A stretch of DNA of 64,000 nt from Winogradskyella thalassocola (GTDB taxonomy: Bacteria > Bacteroidota > Bacteroidia > Flavobacteriales > Flavobacteriaceae): NCBI RefSeq assembly GCF_900099995.1, contig NZ_FNCZ01000001.1:1488001-1552000 (forward strand), written 5' to 3'. Below the pieces are notes generated by a model, which was not told the DNA's origin, ran no database searches, and saw only the letters and a program-made list of their open reading frames with translations. Of the stretch, positions 27,426 through 36,007 are shown piece after piece (within the stretch, counting starts at the first letter, position 1; each line of letters starts with the position of its first letter). The translations under genes were made by a program, and so were the position numbers.

Positions 27426-28911
27426 GTTTTTTTAAATATATATAAAAGGTTGTTCCTTCATTAACTTCACTCTCTACTTCAATTTTTCCACCAATGGCTT
27501 CAACTTGATTTTTAGTTATAAATAAGCCTAAACCACGTGAGTCTTCGTGTTTATGGAATGTTTTATACATACCAAATAATTTTTCACCATATTTAACTAA
27601 ATCAATACCTTGACCGTAATCTCTAATCTCTAGGACCACAAAATTATTGTTAGTACTTGTGTTTATTTCAATTTTTGCGGGCTCACTAGGCTTTTTATAT
27701 TTTACAGCATTCGTTAAAAAGTTTAATAAGATACTATCTAAATATGCTGGTACCGCTTTAACAACAATATCAGGTTCTATATTTATAGAAATTGTAGTTT
27801 TAGAATCTATAATAAGGGCAGAAATACTAGAATATGCTCTATTGAAATTTTCTAATAAGTTTAATGGTTCTGTTTTTAAATCTTTTTGAATGTTGATTGC
27901 AGCAACCTCGTTTAAGTTTTCAACGGTTTCACCGAGATGACTTACAGCTAGACATATTAATGGGAAGATTTCATTATCTGTGGTTTCAGGCAAATCCATT
28001 TTTACAATATCCAATAACATATCTAAATTGCCGTAATGTGATCTTAGATTATGTGATACAATTTGGGCGAAATTTAATAAACGTTTATTCTGATCTTCCG
28101 TTGTTGCTAATAATTGAGATACTTTTTTACTAGTTTTTTTGATTTCAGTAAGATCATTGATTTGAGCTACAAAATGTAGAGGATTACCATTATCGTCCCT
28201 CACAATTGATGTTGATAATTGTGTCCATATAGTTTCTCCTTTCTTACTTATGTAGCGTTTTTCTGTTTCATAATGATCAATTTTACCGCTCATCATGCTC
28301 ATCATTGACTTGTAGTCTTTTCTCAAATCTTCAGGGTGTGTAACATCCAGAAAGCTTAGCTGTTCTATTTCTTCTTTGGTATATCCAAAGGTGTTGCACA
28401 GACTTCTGTTGACATCAATCCAATTGCCTTCTAGATCTACTATAGCCATGCCAACTAAAGCAGTTTCAAATGTTCTTCTAAGCTGCTGTTCTTTATAAGC
28501 TAATGATTTGGATATTTTTGTCTTTTCATCAATATCTTGAAATAAGCCTTGTACTTTAATACACTTATTATCTTTAATTATTGGCATACCTATGGCTCTC
28601 ACCCATTTATCTTCTCCGGAGGGAGTGATAATCTGAATTTCAACATCATACTCCTCATGTTTTTCTATACAATCATTAAATAATTTTGTAATTGTATCAA
28701 GGCTGTAACCTTGTTTGTAGAATGAGAGTGCTCGCTCAATATTAGGTTCATAATCTGAAGGAACTTCATGAATTTTTTTGGTCTCAGAACTCCATGTAAT
28801 TGCTAATAGTTTTGTGTCAAATTCCCATGTGCCCATGGCAGAATGTTTCTGAATGAATTCTAGTAAGGACACCTTTTTATTATCTGGTGTTTTAGCTTTG
28901 GTAATGTACAA
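27418..28911 (-). CDS. PAS-domain sensor histidine kinase
   Basis: A soluble kinase of up to 497 residues: two PAS domains with PAC motifs (about 18-130 and 138-258), a dimerisation box with probable phospho-His287 in FAQIVSHNLRSHYGN, and an HATPase domain (NAVKY N-box, DYGQGI and GLGLFITK G-boxes). No membrane segment, so it senses a cytoplasmic signal. The only start near the frame opening is TTG at 28911; the next ATG is residue 26, so the start is uncertain. Its partner is the overlapping receiver gene. Confidence 0.88.
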   Translation of the reverse strand: MYITKAKTPDNKKVSLLEFIQKHSAMGTWEFDTKLLAITWSSETKKIHEVPSDYEPNIERALSFYKQGYSLDTITKLFNDCIEKHEEYDVEIQIITPSGEDKWVRAIGMPIIKDNKCIKVQGLFQDIDEKTKISKSLAYKEQQLRRTFETALVGMAIVDLEGNWIDVNRSLCNTFGYTKEEIEQLSFLDVTHPEDLRKDYKSMMSMMSGKIDHYETEKRYISKKGETIWTQLSTSIVRDDNGNPLHFVAQINDLTEIKKTSKKVSQLLATTEDQNKRLLNFAQIVSHNLRSHYGNLDMLLDIVKMDLPETTDNEIFPLICLAVSHLGETVENLNEVAAINIQKDLKTEPLNLLENFNRAYSSISALIIDSKTTISINIEPDIVVKAVPAYLDSILLNFLTNAVKYKKPSEPAKIEINTSTNNNFVVLEIRDYGQGIDLVKYGEKLFGMYKTFHKHEDSRGLGLFITKNQVEAIGGKIEVESEVNEGTTFYIYLKKHE

Positions 28912-29255
28912 AGTATGTAGGGTATTTTAGATTTGGGGAAACAAATATAAATTTTAATTTTTACATATTTAGGATTATCTGTATTTTAACAGGTTTAACT
29001 TTGTTATTGTGTAGGATTTTACTTATGGACATTTATCTTCCATTATCGGATAAGCAGATGTTGTCCTTAAGGAGATTAATGATACAGATTTGAAGTACAC
29101 TCAATCTAACCTCAAGAATTTTATCGTCATATTCTGTTAGTCAATTGATATTCCTTTTCTAAATTAGCAATCAGATTTTTAACTGCTTTTTGCGTTTAAA
29201 ACAAATAAAAACAAATAAAAACAATACATTTTTGATCCCTTTCAAACATAGAAAG
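28912..29255. other. 344-bp stretch without recognisable genes
   Basis: A/T-rich sequence between the kinase and the broken DUF6090 gene. It contains an A-rich tandem repeat (AAACAAATAA-type) at about 29198-29222 and several short interrupted frames on the minus strand. It looks like decayed DNA; I see no intact gene, RNA or terminator. Confidence 0.45.
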
Positions 29256-29640
29256 CTAATTGTAATAGTCAATTAATTCAATACCAATTGGACTTAATAA
29301 TTTGATATTTTTCTGGTTACGTAATCCTTTGTAATCATATGTGACGTCGAATGTCTCAGTATTTACGTCGTCAAATGATTCTATGTAGCCCTCTACATTC
29401 TGAAATTTATAAATTTCTTTTGCACCTAATGATGTCATACTTTAAATTCTCTACTATTTCCTTCATAGAGGATTGTTCTTGTATGCTCGCTTTTCTGTTT
29501 TTGTTCCTATTATTAATTTGAAGTGCAATCAATATACCAATCACTACAAGGATAATTTCACCTATAACTTAGAGCAAATACTTTGAAGCTCTATGTTCTT
29601 TAATCATGTTTTGGCGGGTTTTTCGGAAAAAATTTATCAT
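29256..29640 (-). pseudogene. Broken DUF6090-family gene remnant
   Basis: Reading from the ATG at 29640 gives an N-terminus like the three intact DUF6090 genes beside it (start MINFFRKTRQ, then SKYLL and VIGEIILVVIGILIALQINN), but codon 24 is TAA (29569-29571) where the paralogs have Tyr. After the membrane helix the frame continues ~35 codons to a KYDII-like segment, and the rest is open in another frame (to a stop at 29256). It is thus interrupted by a nonsense codon and probably a frameshift and truncation. The 60-codon frame 29256-29438 is likely its leftover or unrelated. Confidence 0.75.
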
Positions 29641-29646
29641 ATGAAA

Positions 29647-30393
29647 TTATAATTCTCTATTGGTTTCGGTAATGATTCTATCCATAGTCTTCTCAAGCTC
29701 TTCAAGTGACAGTATATAATTTTTTAAATCCCAAGCTTGGTTATCCATCACATTTTCAAATTCAATATCCTGAAACATATCGTAATTGGAATGATTGAGT
29801 TTTGATTTTTTATTCCACTCCAAAATTCCATAGCTATCTATGTTTTTTAACGAGGCATGCTTTGTGAGATATGTTAAAACAATGGATTGATTAATTTCAT
29901 CCAATGTATTATAATTTTCTTCGTTTTTTTCTAAATTGCTAGACCATTCAAAAAATTGCAATCGCAATGAATCTGAAGAAATTAAATTAAGCTTACCAGA
30001 AGAAATGACATCTAGAACTACCGATTGACTTGGCTTATAACTCCAATAATTGATGGATTGTGCTAAGAGACTATCGAGATTGAATCTGTTTAGGACGTCT
30101 TCGGGCTTTCCTACTAAATCCATAAGGACTCTTGTATCAGCTAAAATGGTTTCGTGGTGCTTAATATACTTTTGAATACTTATTATGTTTTTTTTAAATT
30201 CTAAATTTAGGTTTTTTATGATTGTTTGTTCCTCCTTTTTATTGGCTAATTCTTGGTTCCAATTATTAATTTTTAAAGCAATTAAAATCCCAATCACCAC
30301 GAGGATGATTTCGCCAATGGCGTAAAGTAGATACTTTTTTGTTTTTCCTTCGGAAATGAAACGTTGCCGAAAGTGTCTGAAGAATTTTATCAT
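29647..30393 (-). CDS. DUF6090-family membrane protein (copy 3)
   Basis: A 248-residue protein of unknown function: a short basic N-terminus (MIKFFRHFRQRFISEG), one membrane helix containing YAIGEIILVVIGILIALKIN (~25-44) and a long helical C-terminal domain. It is the last intact member of three tandem paralogs. Its ATG overlaps the TGA of the preceding gene (ATGA). Sequence outside the helix differs strongly between copies, suggesting divergent partners or ligands; this is inference. Confidence 0.8.
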   Translation of the reverse strand: MIKFFRHFRQRFISEGKTKKYLLYAIGEIILVVIGILIALKINNWNQELANKKEEQTIIKNLNLEFKKNIISIQKYIKHHETILADTRVLMDLVGKPEDVLNRFNLDSLLAQSINYWSYKPSQSVVLDVISSGKLNLISSDSLRLQFFEWSSNLEKNEENYNTLDEINQSIVLTYLTKHASLKNIDSYGILEWNKKSKLNHSNYDMFQDIEFENVMDNQAWDLKNYILSLEELEKTMDRIITETNREL

Positions 30394-31124
30394 TGGTTTT
30401 TAGTTTCCTTTAAAATAGTTTCAATTATAGTACTCATTTTTTTTAATTGATTTTCCATGAATTGAGCATATAGCACTTTTTCATCTAATAGATTTTCAAA
30501 GATTATGTTATCAAATAAATCACTGTTATTCACACCTAAATTTGAAGGCTTAGTATTAATTGTATTAAAATTTAGGTTTCGTAATGATCCGTTGTGTTTT
30601 ATATAATCTATAATATCTTGTGAGCTTTTTTCTAGCCTTCGATTCCATTCTTCTATCACTTCAATTTGGGTTTCCCAACTAAAAAGTAATTGCTTTAAGT
30701 TGTCGTTTTTTAACAAGGACAACTTACCTGTATTGTTTAATTCGTTCATTGTAAAGTTGCTCGGAATCCAAGTCGGAAAGAACAATGACTTTTCAATCAT
30801 TATGTTCAATTGTTCTTTTGAAATCAAATTGTTTTTAGACTCTATTAGTGATAGATTATCTAAACTTCCATTTTTGGTAAATGTCACTGCGCTCAATGCG
30901 TTTTGTAGGGCTTCACGATTGGCTTCAAATTCTTGAACCAGATTTTGTGTTATCAGCTGTAATTCTATATCGGATTTTCTGTTTTCATTCCAGTTATTAA
31001 TTTGAAGTGCAATGAGAATACCAATAACCACAAGGATAATTTCGCCTATGGCATAAAGCATGTATTTTGAAAACTTGTTTTCAGACAATAAGCGTTGGCG
31101 AATATTTCGGAAGAGTTTTATCAT
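30390..31124 (-). CDS. DUF6090-family membrane protein (copy 2)
   Basis: A 244-residue paralog with the same N-terminal helix (YAIGEIILVVIGILIALQIN) and coiled C-terminal region including SLFFPTWIPSNFTMNELNNTG, a segment aligned with WSYKPSQSVVLDVISSGKL in copy 3. It begins 1 base after copy 1 ends and stops with TGA overlapping the copy 3 start. Function unknown. Confidence 0.8.
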   Translation of the reverse strand: MIKLFRNIRQRLLSENKFSKYMLYAIGEIILVVIGILIALQINNWNENRKSDIELQLITQNLVQEFEANREALQNALSAVTFTKNGSLDNLSLIESKNNLISKEQLNIMIEKSLFFPTWIPSNFTMNELNNTGKLSLLKNDNLKQLLFSWETQIEVIEEWNRRLEKSSQDIIDYIKHNGSLRNLNFNTINTKPSNLGVNNSDLFDNIIFENLLDEKVLYAQFMENQLKKMSTIIETILKETKNQ

Positions 31125-31125
31125 T

Positions 31126-31935
31126 TTATGATCTTAAATCAATTTCATTTTCAATCATTTTTAAGATTTGTTCAGTTCTCGTTTTAATAGCTTCGTTTCC
31201 TGATTTCTGCAAATTGGATAACATATTTCTATAAGCAACTTTATTAATGGTCTCCAGCTTATTTAAAGGCTTGTTTATGGTTTTAATTAGTGTCTTTTTT
31301 AGCTCATTATCATGAACTATTTTACCTTTAACGGGATAAAAATCATTGAATTTTTGAATCATTCGACTAGAATAGCCATAAGAAGCAATGCCTCCGGTGC
31401 TTATAAAAGCTCCAGTTGTTATATTATCAATAAGATTGGTGTTACTGATGTTTGTGTTTTTGGCGAATAAGTCAATTTGTTGATTAAAGGCTATGAGATG
31501 CTCCTTTAACCCTACATTTTGAATGCTGTTAATTTGATTTGAATTTAACAGCTGTAAAAGCGTTGTATTGGCATTAGAAAACGTCCATCGCGTTGTTAAA
31601 TCGTTCAGTTTAGGGAAAACACTATCCATACTATTGAAACCCTTATTCAATTCGTAGTGTTTTATAATATCATTTGATTGGTCGATTATAATAGTTTCAT
31701 AATCAATATTGACAACTAACATATTGATTTGAGTTTCTAAATCTGCCTTTAAATTGTTCAGATATGTCAGTTCTTGATGACGTAATTTTTGATTTTCTTT
31801 CCAATTATTTATTTGTAAGGCAATTAAAATTCCAATAACCACAAGTATAATTTCTCCTATGGCGTATTTTAAATACTTGGTGTTTTTTCCCAGATTAAGA
31901 CGGTTTTTGCGCATACTTTTGAAGAGTTTCATCAT
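31126..31935 (-). CDS. DUF6090-family membrane protein (copy 1)
   Basis: A 269-residue paralog: N-terminal basic stretch, membrane helix YAIGEIILVVIGILIALQIN (~25-44), then a long helical region with RWTFSNANTTLLQLLNSNQI in the position of the conserved threonine/serine-rich segment of its paralogs. It overlaps the end of the permease gene by 4 bases (ATGA), so it belongs to the permease operon. Function unknown. Confidence 0.8.
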   Translation of the reverse strand: MMKLFKSMRKNRLNLGKNTKYLKYAIGEIILVVIGILIALQINNWKENQKLRHQELTYLNNLKADLETQINMLVVNIDYETIIIDQSNDIIKHYELNKGFNSMDSVFPKLNDLTTRWTFSNANTTLLQLLNSNQINSIQNVGLKEHLIAFNQQIDLFAKNTNISNTNLIDNITTGAFISTGGIASYGYSSRMIQKFNDFYPVKGKIVHDNELKKTLIKTINKPLNKLETINKVAYRNMLSNLQKSGNEAIKTRTEQILKMIENEIDLRS

Positions 31936-33233
31936 GCCGCTTTCTTTTTTATAAATTTCATAACGAAAAAAATAAGCGTTAAGGCAACTATAAACAGTCC
32001 AGTACCAATTATCTCATTAACAGAAAGACTTGATAAAAAGTAGATTATTATAGCAATGGCTATTATGGGAACCGTCCAGCCTCCTGGAATTTTGAAACCG
32101 CCCTTATAATCTATGTCAGATTTACTTAGCTTCATTACCGATAATGCGACTCCTAAATATAGAATTAACATAGAACTACTAGCAATAACTGCCAATTGCT
32201 CAAAACTACCTGAAATGGCGAGAACAAAACCGATAGTGGCATACACAATAATGGCTATATGTGGTGTCGCAAATGATTTGTGAATTCTAGAAAGTGCTGC
32301 TATTGGGATGACGTTATCTCTGGCAAGCGCGTATACAATTCTTGGACTATTAAGAATGGTGCCGCTCATATAACCAAACATGGACACAACGGCTCCGATA
32401 ATTAGCAGTAGATATCCAAAATTACCAAATACAACTTTAGCCGTTTCGGCAAGTGGTGCCGCTGTAAAATTGGGTAAAGTATCCCCTAAAACTCCTTGAG
32501 CAACGGTTTGAATTAAGATATAAACAGCCATAACCGTTGTAATACTTATTAAGATAGCTTTAGGAATAGTGCGTTTTGGATTTACAACTTCTCCACCAAC
32601 AATAATTCCGGTTTCACAACCTTGAAAGGCAAAAAATAGAATAAGGGATGTTTCTCCTAATGTTTTAAAACTAGGCAGCTCTTGAAAATATAAATTGCTT
32701 AACGAGACATCCTTAAAGCCAATAGCAATTAATAAAAGCAAGGGTATTAACTTAATAATAGTATTGAACTTTACCAAACCGATACCTTGCTTTAAGCCAA
32801 TGACATTGATGTAAACCAAGCCATAAAAAAGAATAAATAAAAATATAAAACGAGGTAAGCCGTTTTCAAATATGGGGTAGGCTGAGGCAATAACATTGAC
32901 CGAAGCATTAGAAACTGCAGCATCTGCAAACAGATTACTTCCCACAGCAAAAAAGCCTCCAACAAACCCAGCATAATCTCCAAAGGCAGTTTCAATGTAA
33001 GTGTAAGGACCACCAGTATTGGTGACTTTACTTCCGGCTTCGGCAAAACAAAGCATAATCATAGCCGTTAATAAGCCACAAAATAAATACGCAATGATGC
33101 TAGAGGCTCCTAAATAACTGGCTACAATTGCAGGTAGTACAAAAATACCCGACCCAATAATAATGTTGATGATATTAGCCGATAAACCAAAAACCCCAAC
33201 TTTTCTTTTTAATCCTTTATCTTTTATCATCAT
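31932..33233 (-). CDS. APC-superfamily amino acid permease
   Basis: A 433-residue transporter with 12 predicted helices. Helix 1 carries the unwound Gly-rich motif IIGSGIF typical of APC substrate binding, and FAFQGCETG near residue 205 matches the helix 6 site. Probably a proton-coupled amino acid or amine carrier of the cytoplasmic membrane. It ends with TGA overlapping the next ATG. Neighbouring RidA-like and SDR genes hint at a nitrogenous substrate, but this is weak inference. Confidence 0.9.
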   Translation of the reverse strand: MMIKDKGLKRKVGVFGLSANIINIIIGSGIFVLPAIVASYLGASSIIAYLFCGLLTAMIMLCFAEAGSKVTNTGGPYTYIETAFGDYAGFVGGFFAVGSNLFADAAVSNASVNVIASAYPIFENGLPRFIFLFILFYGLVYINVIGLKQGIGLVKFNTIIKLIPLLLLIAIGFKDVSLSNLYFQELPSFKTLGETSLILFFAFQGCETGIIVGGEVVNPKRTIPKAILISITTVMAVYILIQTVAQGVLGDTLPNFTAAPLAETAKVVFGNFGYLLLIIGAVVSMFGYMSGTILNSPRIVYALARDNVIPIAALSRIHKSFATPHIAIIVYATIGFVLAISGSFEQLAVIASSSMLILYLGVALSVMKLSKSDIDYKGGFKIPGGWTVPIIAIAIIIYFLSSLSVNEIIGTGLFIVALTLIFFVMKFIKKKAA

Positions 33234-33257
33234 ATTATTTCGACGTCTCTAATAGTG

Positions 33258-33779
33258 TTATTTCGTTTTATGTACTTCTAATTCAATTTCAATCATAAAT
33301 TCAGGAACAGCTAATTCTGTTACACCAAGCCAAGAACCGGTAGGGAATTGGGTTTTGTAAATTTCAGTTCTGTAGGCTGCAGCTTCTAAAAATTTTGACA
33401 TGTCAGTTGTAAACACATCCTCTTTGACGACGTCATCAAATGTGCAACCGTAATGTTTTAAGATTTTTTCTAAATCGGCATAGCAATTTTTCATTTGTTG
33501 TGCCAAATCGCCAACCGCTGTTGGATTGCCTTCATCATCCATACTTACAGCACCGGAAATCTTAATTGAATTTCCGATTTTTACAGCATGAGAGTAACCA
33601 TAAGCTTTTTCGACTTCAGGTCTTAGTAAGAAGTATTCTGGTGTGTCATCTGCTTGTTTGTGTGCAATATTTTCAGGTGTTTCTTTTATGATTTCTGTAT
33701 TTACTTTTTCTTCATAATTAAAGAATGATACTGAAATAAAGCATAACAGTAGCGTCGTAAATAATTTTGATGTGTTCAT
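33258..33779 (-). CDS. Exported RidA (YjgF/UK114)-like protein
   Basis: A 173-residue protein with an N-terminal signal-like segment (MNTSKLFTTLLLCFISVSFF) followed by a RidA fold (~45-171). RidA proteins normally work in the cytoplasm as enamine/imine deaminases using a conserved Arg in an (F)P-x-R-S motif; here the aligned position reads FPTGSW, with Gly148 in place of Arg, so classical deaminase activity is doubtful. It lies 24 bases upstream of the permease gene. Probably a periplasmic binding-type Rid protein. Confidence 0.85.
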   Translation of the reverse strand: MNTSKLFTTLLLCFISVSFFNYEEKVNTEIIKETPENIAHKQADDTPEYFLLRPEVEKAYGYSHAVKIGNSIKISGAVSMDDEGNPTAVGDLAQQMKNCYADLEKILKHYGCTFDDVVKEDVFTTDMSKFLEAAAYRTEIYKTQFPTGSWLGVTELAVPEFMIEIELEVHKTK

Positions 33780-33794
33780 TTTGATTAGTGTTTA

Positions 33795-34424
33795 TTAGTT
33801 ATTTATTTTTCTTCCTTGTATAAAAACTTCGGCAATAAATAAAGGTATAGCCCAACATGCCCAACTCATTAAAACTTGAACTTCTTCCCATGTTCCAATG
33901 TCAAAAGACCTTATAATGTCGTATATAAATCTGAATGTGACGAAAGCTAATGTTAAGACGTAACTTCTAATCATCCAATCTTTATGCAAGTCTATTTTTC
34001 GGTTCTTTATAGAAATAAATGCCATTATGGAAGACATTGACCACGCAACGCCAAGCATAAATAAGCCAACGGCATATGGTAAATTAATATCAGAAGTAGC
34101 TGCCATGTACATACCGGATATCCCTGCTAAAACCGTAGAAATAATATAAACGCGACCTAATTGTCGATGTGTTTTTAGATACTTATTTCGAATCTTTGGT
34201 ATAAATTGAAAAGGTCCAATGATGGTAGCAACTATCCCTAAAACAATATGAGGAAATACCCAATACACCCTTGGAAAGTAATATGAGCCGTAAACCGCTT
34301 CGGTTGGAATTAGCATTGGAAATGCTCTAGAAATAACATAATAGCATACTAATAGGCTTGTGAGCAAAACTAAAACTATGATACTATATTTTCCTATGGT
34401 GCTATTTTGCTTTGGTTGGTTCAT
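33795..34424 (-). CDS. DUF2306 membrane protein
   Basis: A 209-residue protein with six to seven predicted helices. Family-like features are HIVLGIVATIIGPFQFIPKIR, HRQLGRVYIIS and the HKDWMIRSY segment, with histidines suggestive of a haem or metal site as in cytochrome b561-like membrane proteins. Function unknown. It lies between the TerB-like and RidA-like genes with 5 and 15 base gaps, so one operon. Confidence 0.85.
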   Translation of the reverse strand: MNQPKQNSTIGKYSIIVLVLLTSLLVCYYVISRAFPMLIPTEAVYGSYYFPRVYWVFPHIVLGIVATIIGPFQFIPKIRNKYLKTHRQLGRVYIISTVLAGISGMYMAATSDINLPYAVGLFMLGVAWSMSSIMAFISIKNRKIDLHKDWMIRSYVLTLAFVTFRFIYDIIRSFDIGTWEEVQVLMSWACWAIPLFIAEVFIQGRKINN

Positions 34425-34429
34425 TTTTT

Positions 34430-34765
34430 TTAGTATAAAATATTATCAAATACTTTTTTTAAGTAGATCTCTCGTTGTGATATCTTATTGTCGGAATTAA
34501 AGACCTCGAGAATTTCTTGTTTCAGATCACTTAATTCTTTTATAGAATACTCGTGTTGGTTGATAGCGTCTTCTATTTTTTCAAAGCAACTGTCTTCTTC
34601 ATCACATGCGAATTCGTTGTATATTTTGTTAAAAGTAGCTTCGTCTGTTTTAGATTTTATAAGTGTGATTTCTTCTTCGGTTTCATGATGATCAAATTTT
34701 GCACAAAGCAATAACATGTAAATTTTGAATTCTGCTTTTGACCATTTTGCTAATTCGTTTGTCAT
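34430..34765 (-). CDS. Small helical protein, possibly TerB-like
   Basis: A 111-residue all-helical, acidic protein. The pattern (KAEFKIYMLLLCAKFDHHETEEE, with metal-type acidic/His residues early and a late DNKISQRE) resembles the tellurite-resistance TerB domain, but the match is by eye only. No signal peptide. Located in the SDR-permease operon. Confidence 0.6.
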   Translation of the reverse strand: MTNELAKWSKAEFKIYMLLLCAKFDHHETEEEITLIKSKTDEATFNKIYNEFACDEEDSCFEKIEDAINQHEYSIKELSDLKQEILEVFNSDNKISQREIYLKKVFDNILY

Positions 34766-34777
34766 GATTTTTAAATT

Positions 34778-35716
34778 TTAGGAATTATATTGATTAAGTG
34801 TTTTAGAAACGGATTGAAACGGTAGTCCTAAGTCGCGTTCAGCCAATTGGTTTTGATAGATGATTTTGGCAGAATGTTTTGGTGTTTTGTTATTGAGCAT
34901 CAACGTCACATCCGAAACAGGATAGGTTTCACTACTCAGTAAATAATTTTTGCCATGCAAGCCAGGGATCGTTGCAGCTTTGTAGACAGCCCGACTAACA
35001 TCCTTTACATTAACGATAGCCATTTCTATGTCTTCATCATAAAACATTTGAATGAAAGGATTAGGTGCAATCTTATTTTTGAATAAATATTGAATACCTG
35101 TTGAGGTAGAATCTTCTCGATTTGAAAGCGATTTTCCCATAACCATTACAGGAGAAACACTTACAATTTCAGTATTTGGGTCTAGATGTGTTTCAATAAA
35201 TTTATTAACCGTTTGATTAGCTATGAATTTAGCTTGTGCATAGGGATGACTTTCTTCACTTGTAAAGGGAGTGTCATTTTCACTAAAACTATCTAAAACT
35301 GATTTTCCACCTGCTGGTAATGGAAAATTGGTGTTGTAAGCCGCAACCGAAGCAAGAATAACGACTTTTTTTACACGTGTTGTTTTATCAATAACATCGA
35401 GAAAATTCTCTGTTCCTTTTATTGTTGGATCAAGCAATTCGGTTTTAGCATCTTTAAAATCTAACTGAAAGGGTGTGCCAGAATGAATGACAATATCACA
35501 ATCTTTTACAAAGTTTTCTAGTCGGTTTTTATCTGTAACATCTAACTCCTCAAAACTTAAGTGTTCTGCATTTTTAAGCATGCTTAAGTGTTGGTATTTT
35601 TTTAGATTAGATAAATCTCTCGTAGATACTTTAACCTCAAAGCCATTGTCTAAAAACCGCTTTGTAATATGGCTTCCTATAAATCCTGAACCACCAATAA
35701 CACCTACTTTTTCCAT
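34778..35716 (-). CDS. NAD(P)-dependent epimerase/dehydratase (extended SDR)
   Basis: A 312-residue Rossmann-fold protein with the nucleotide motif GGSGFIGS at residues 8-15, VIHSGTPF near 75 and the catalytic Tyr-x-x-x-Lys pair in HPYAQAKF near 158-162. It resembles the dihydroflavonol-reductase-like/NAD-epimerase group, so a sugar or carbonyl substrate reduced or dehydrated by NAD(P)H. First gene of the leftward operon and divergent from the propeller kinase at 36008. Confidence 0.88.
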   Translation of the reverse strand: MEKVGVIGGSGFIGSHITKRFLDNGFEVKVSTRDLSNLKKYQHLSMLKNAEHLSFEELDVTDKNRLENFVKDCDIVIHSGTPFQLDFKDAKTELLDPTIKGTENFLDVIDKTTRVKKVVILASVAAYNTNFPLPAGGKSVLDSFSENDTPFTSEESHPYAQAKFIANQTVNKFIETHLDPNTEIVSVSPVMVMGKSLSNREDSTSTGIQYLFKNKIAPNPFIQMFYDEDIEMAIVNVKDVSRAVYKAATIPGLHGKNYLLSSETYPVSDVTLMLNNKTPKHSAKIIYQNQLAERDLGLPFQSVSKTLNQYNS

Positions 35717-35775
35717 TAAGATTTGATTTTAATAATTGATATAATTGTTTTGTATAGCAAGTGCTATGTATTCAA

Positions 35776-35793
35776 TCCCATCGATGTAATGGG
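35776..35793. promoter_or_regulatory. Inverted repeat in the divergent SDR/kinase region
   Basis: TCCCAT-N7-ATGGGA, 60 bases upstream of the SDR start. Six-base arms around a 7-base centre (CGATGTA). A possible operator for the leftward operon; unlike the ATCACAT palindrome nearby. Confidence 0.35.
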
Positions 35794-35935
35794 AATTATT
35801 TTGTTACATGTTGCTATTAATCATAACAAGCAAAAATCAAAATTCTTAGGGTAGTGGGATTTGCTTTGTTAAAACAAGGTAATAGGGTGTGTTTTAACTG
35901 TAGCTAATTTAGGTTTTAATAGATGTATTGTCAAT

Positions 35936-35953
35936 CACATATTGATGTGATAT
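35936..35953. promoter_or_regulatory. Palindromic operator, copy 1 (ATCACAT-N4-ATGTGAT)
   Basis: ATCACATATTGATGTGAT has perfect 7-base arms. It ends 17 bases before the -7 element TATATTTG of the propeller kinase gene and so covers the -33 region. The same arms recur at 39045-39062, between kinase and regulator. The LuxR-type regulator at 39161 is the obvious candidate to bind it. Confidence 0.65.
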
Positions 35954-35970
35954 TGGGAGGCAACTTTTTG

Positions 35971-35978
35971 TATATTTG
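35971..35978 (+). promoter_or_regulatory. -7 promoter element of the propeller kinase gene
   Basis: TATATTTG (TAnnTTTG) ends 29 bases before the TTG start codon at 36008. Confidence 0.55.
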
Positions 35979-36007
35979 GAACTTAGCTATTAATTACAAC
36001 CATTATT

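Noticed and set aside
29150..29215. Minus-strand frame with a helical KAVKNLIANLEKEYQL-like segment
   Set aside because: Only about 17 codons between stops, with no start and no match I can name. It may be a gene remnant but cannot be supported.
29198..29222. A-rich tandem repeat as an origin or attachment site
   Set aside because: Only about two and a half units of low-complexity sequence in decayed DNA, with no associated integrase or replication gene.
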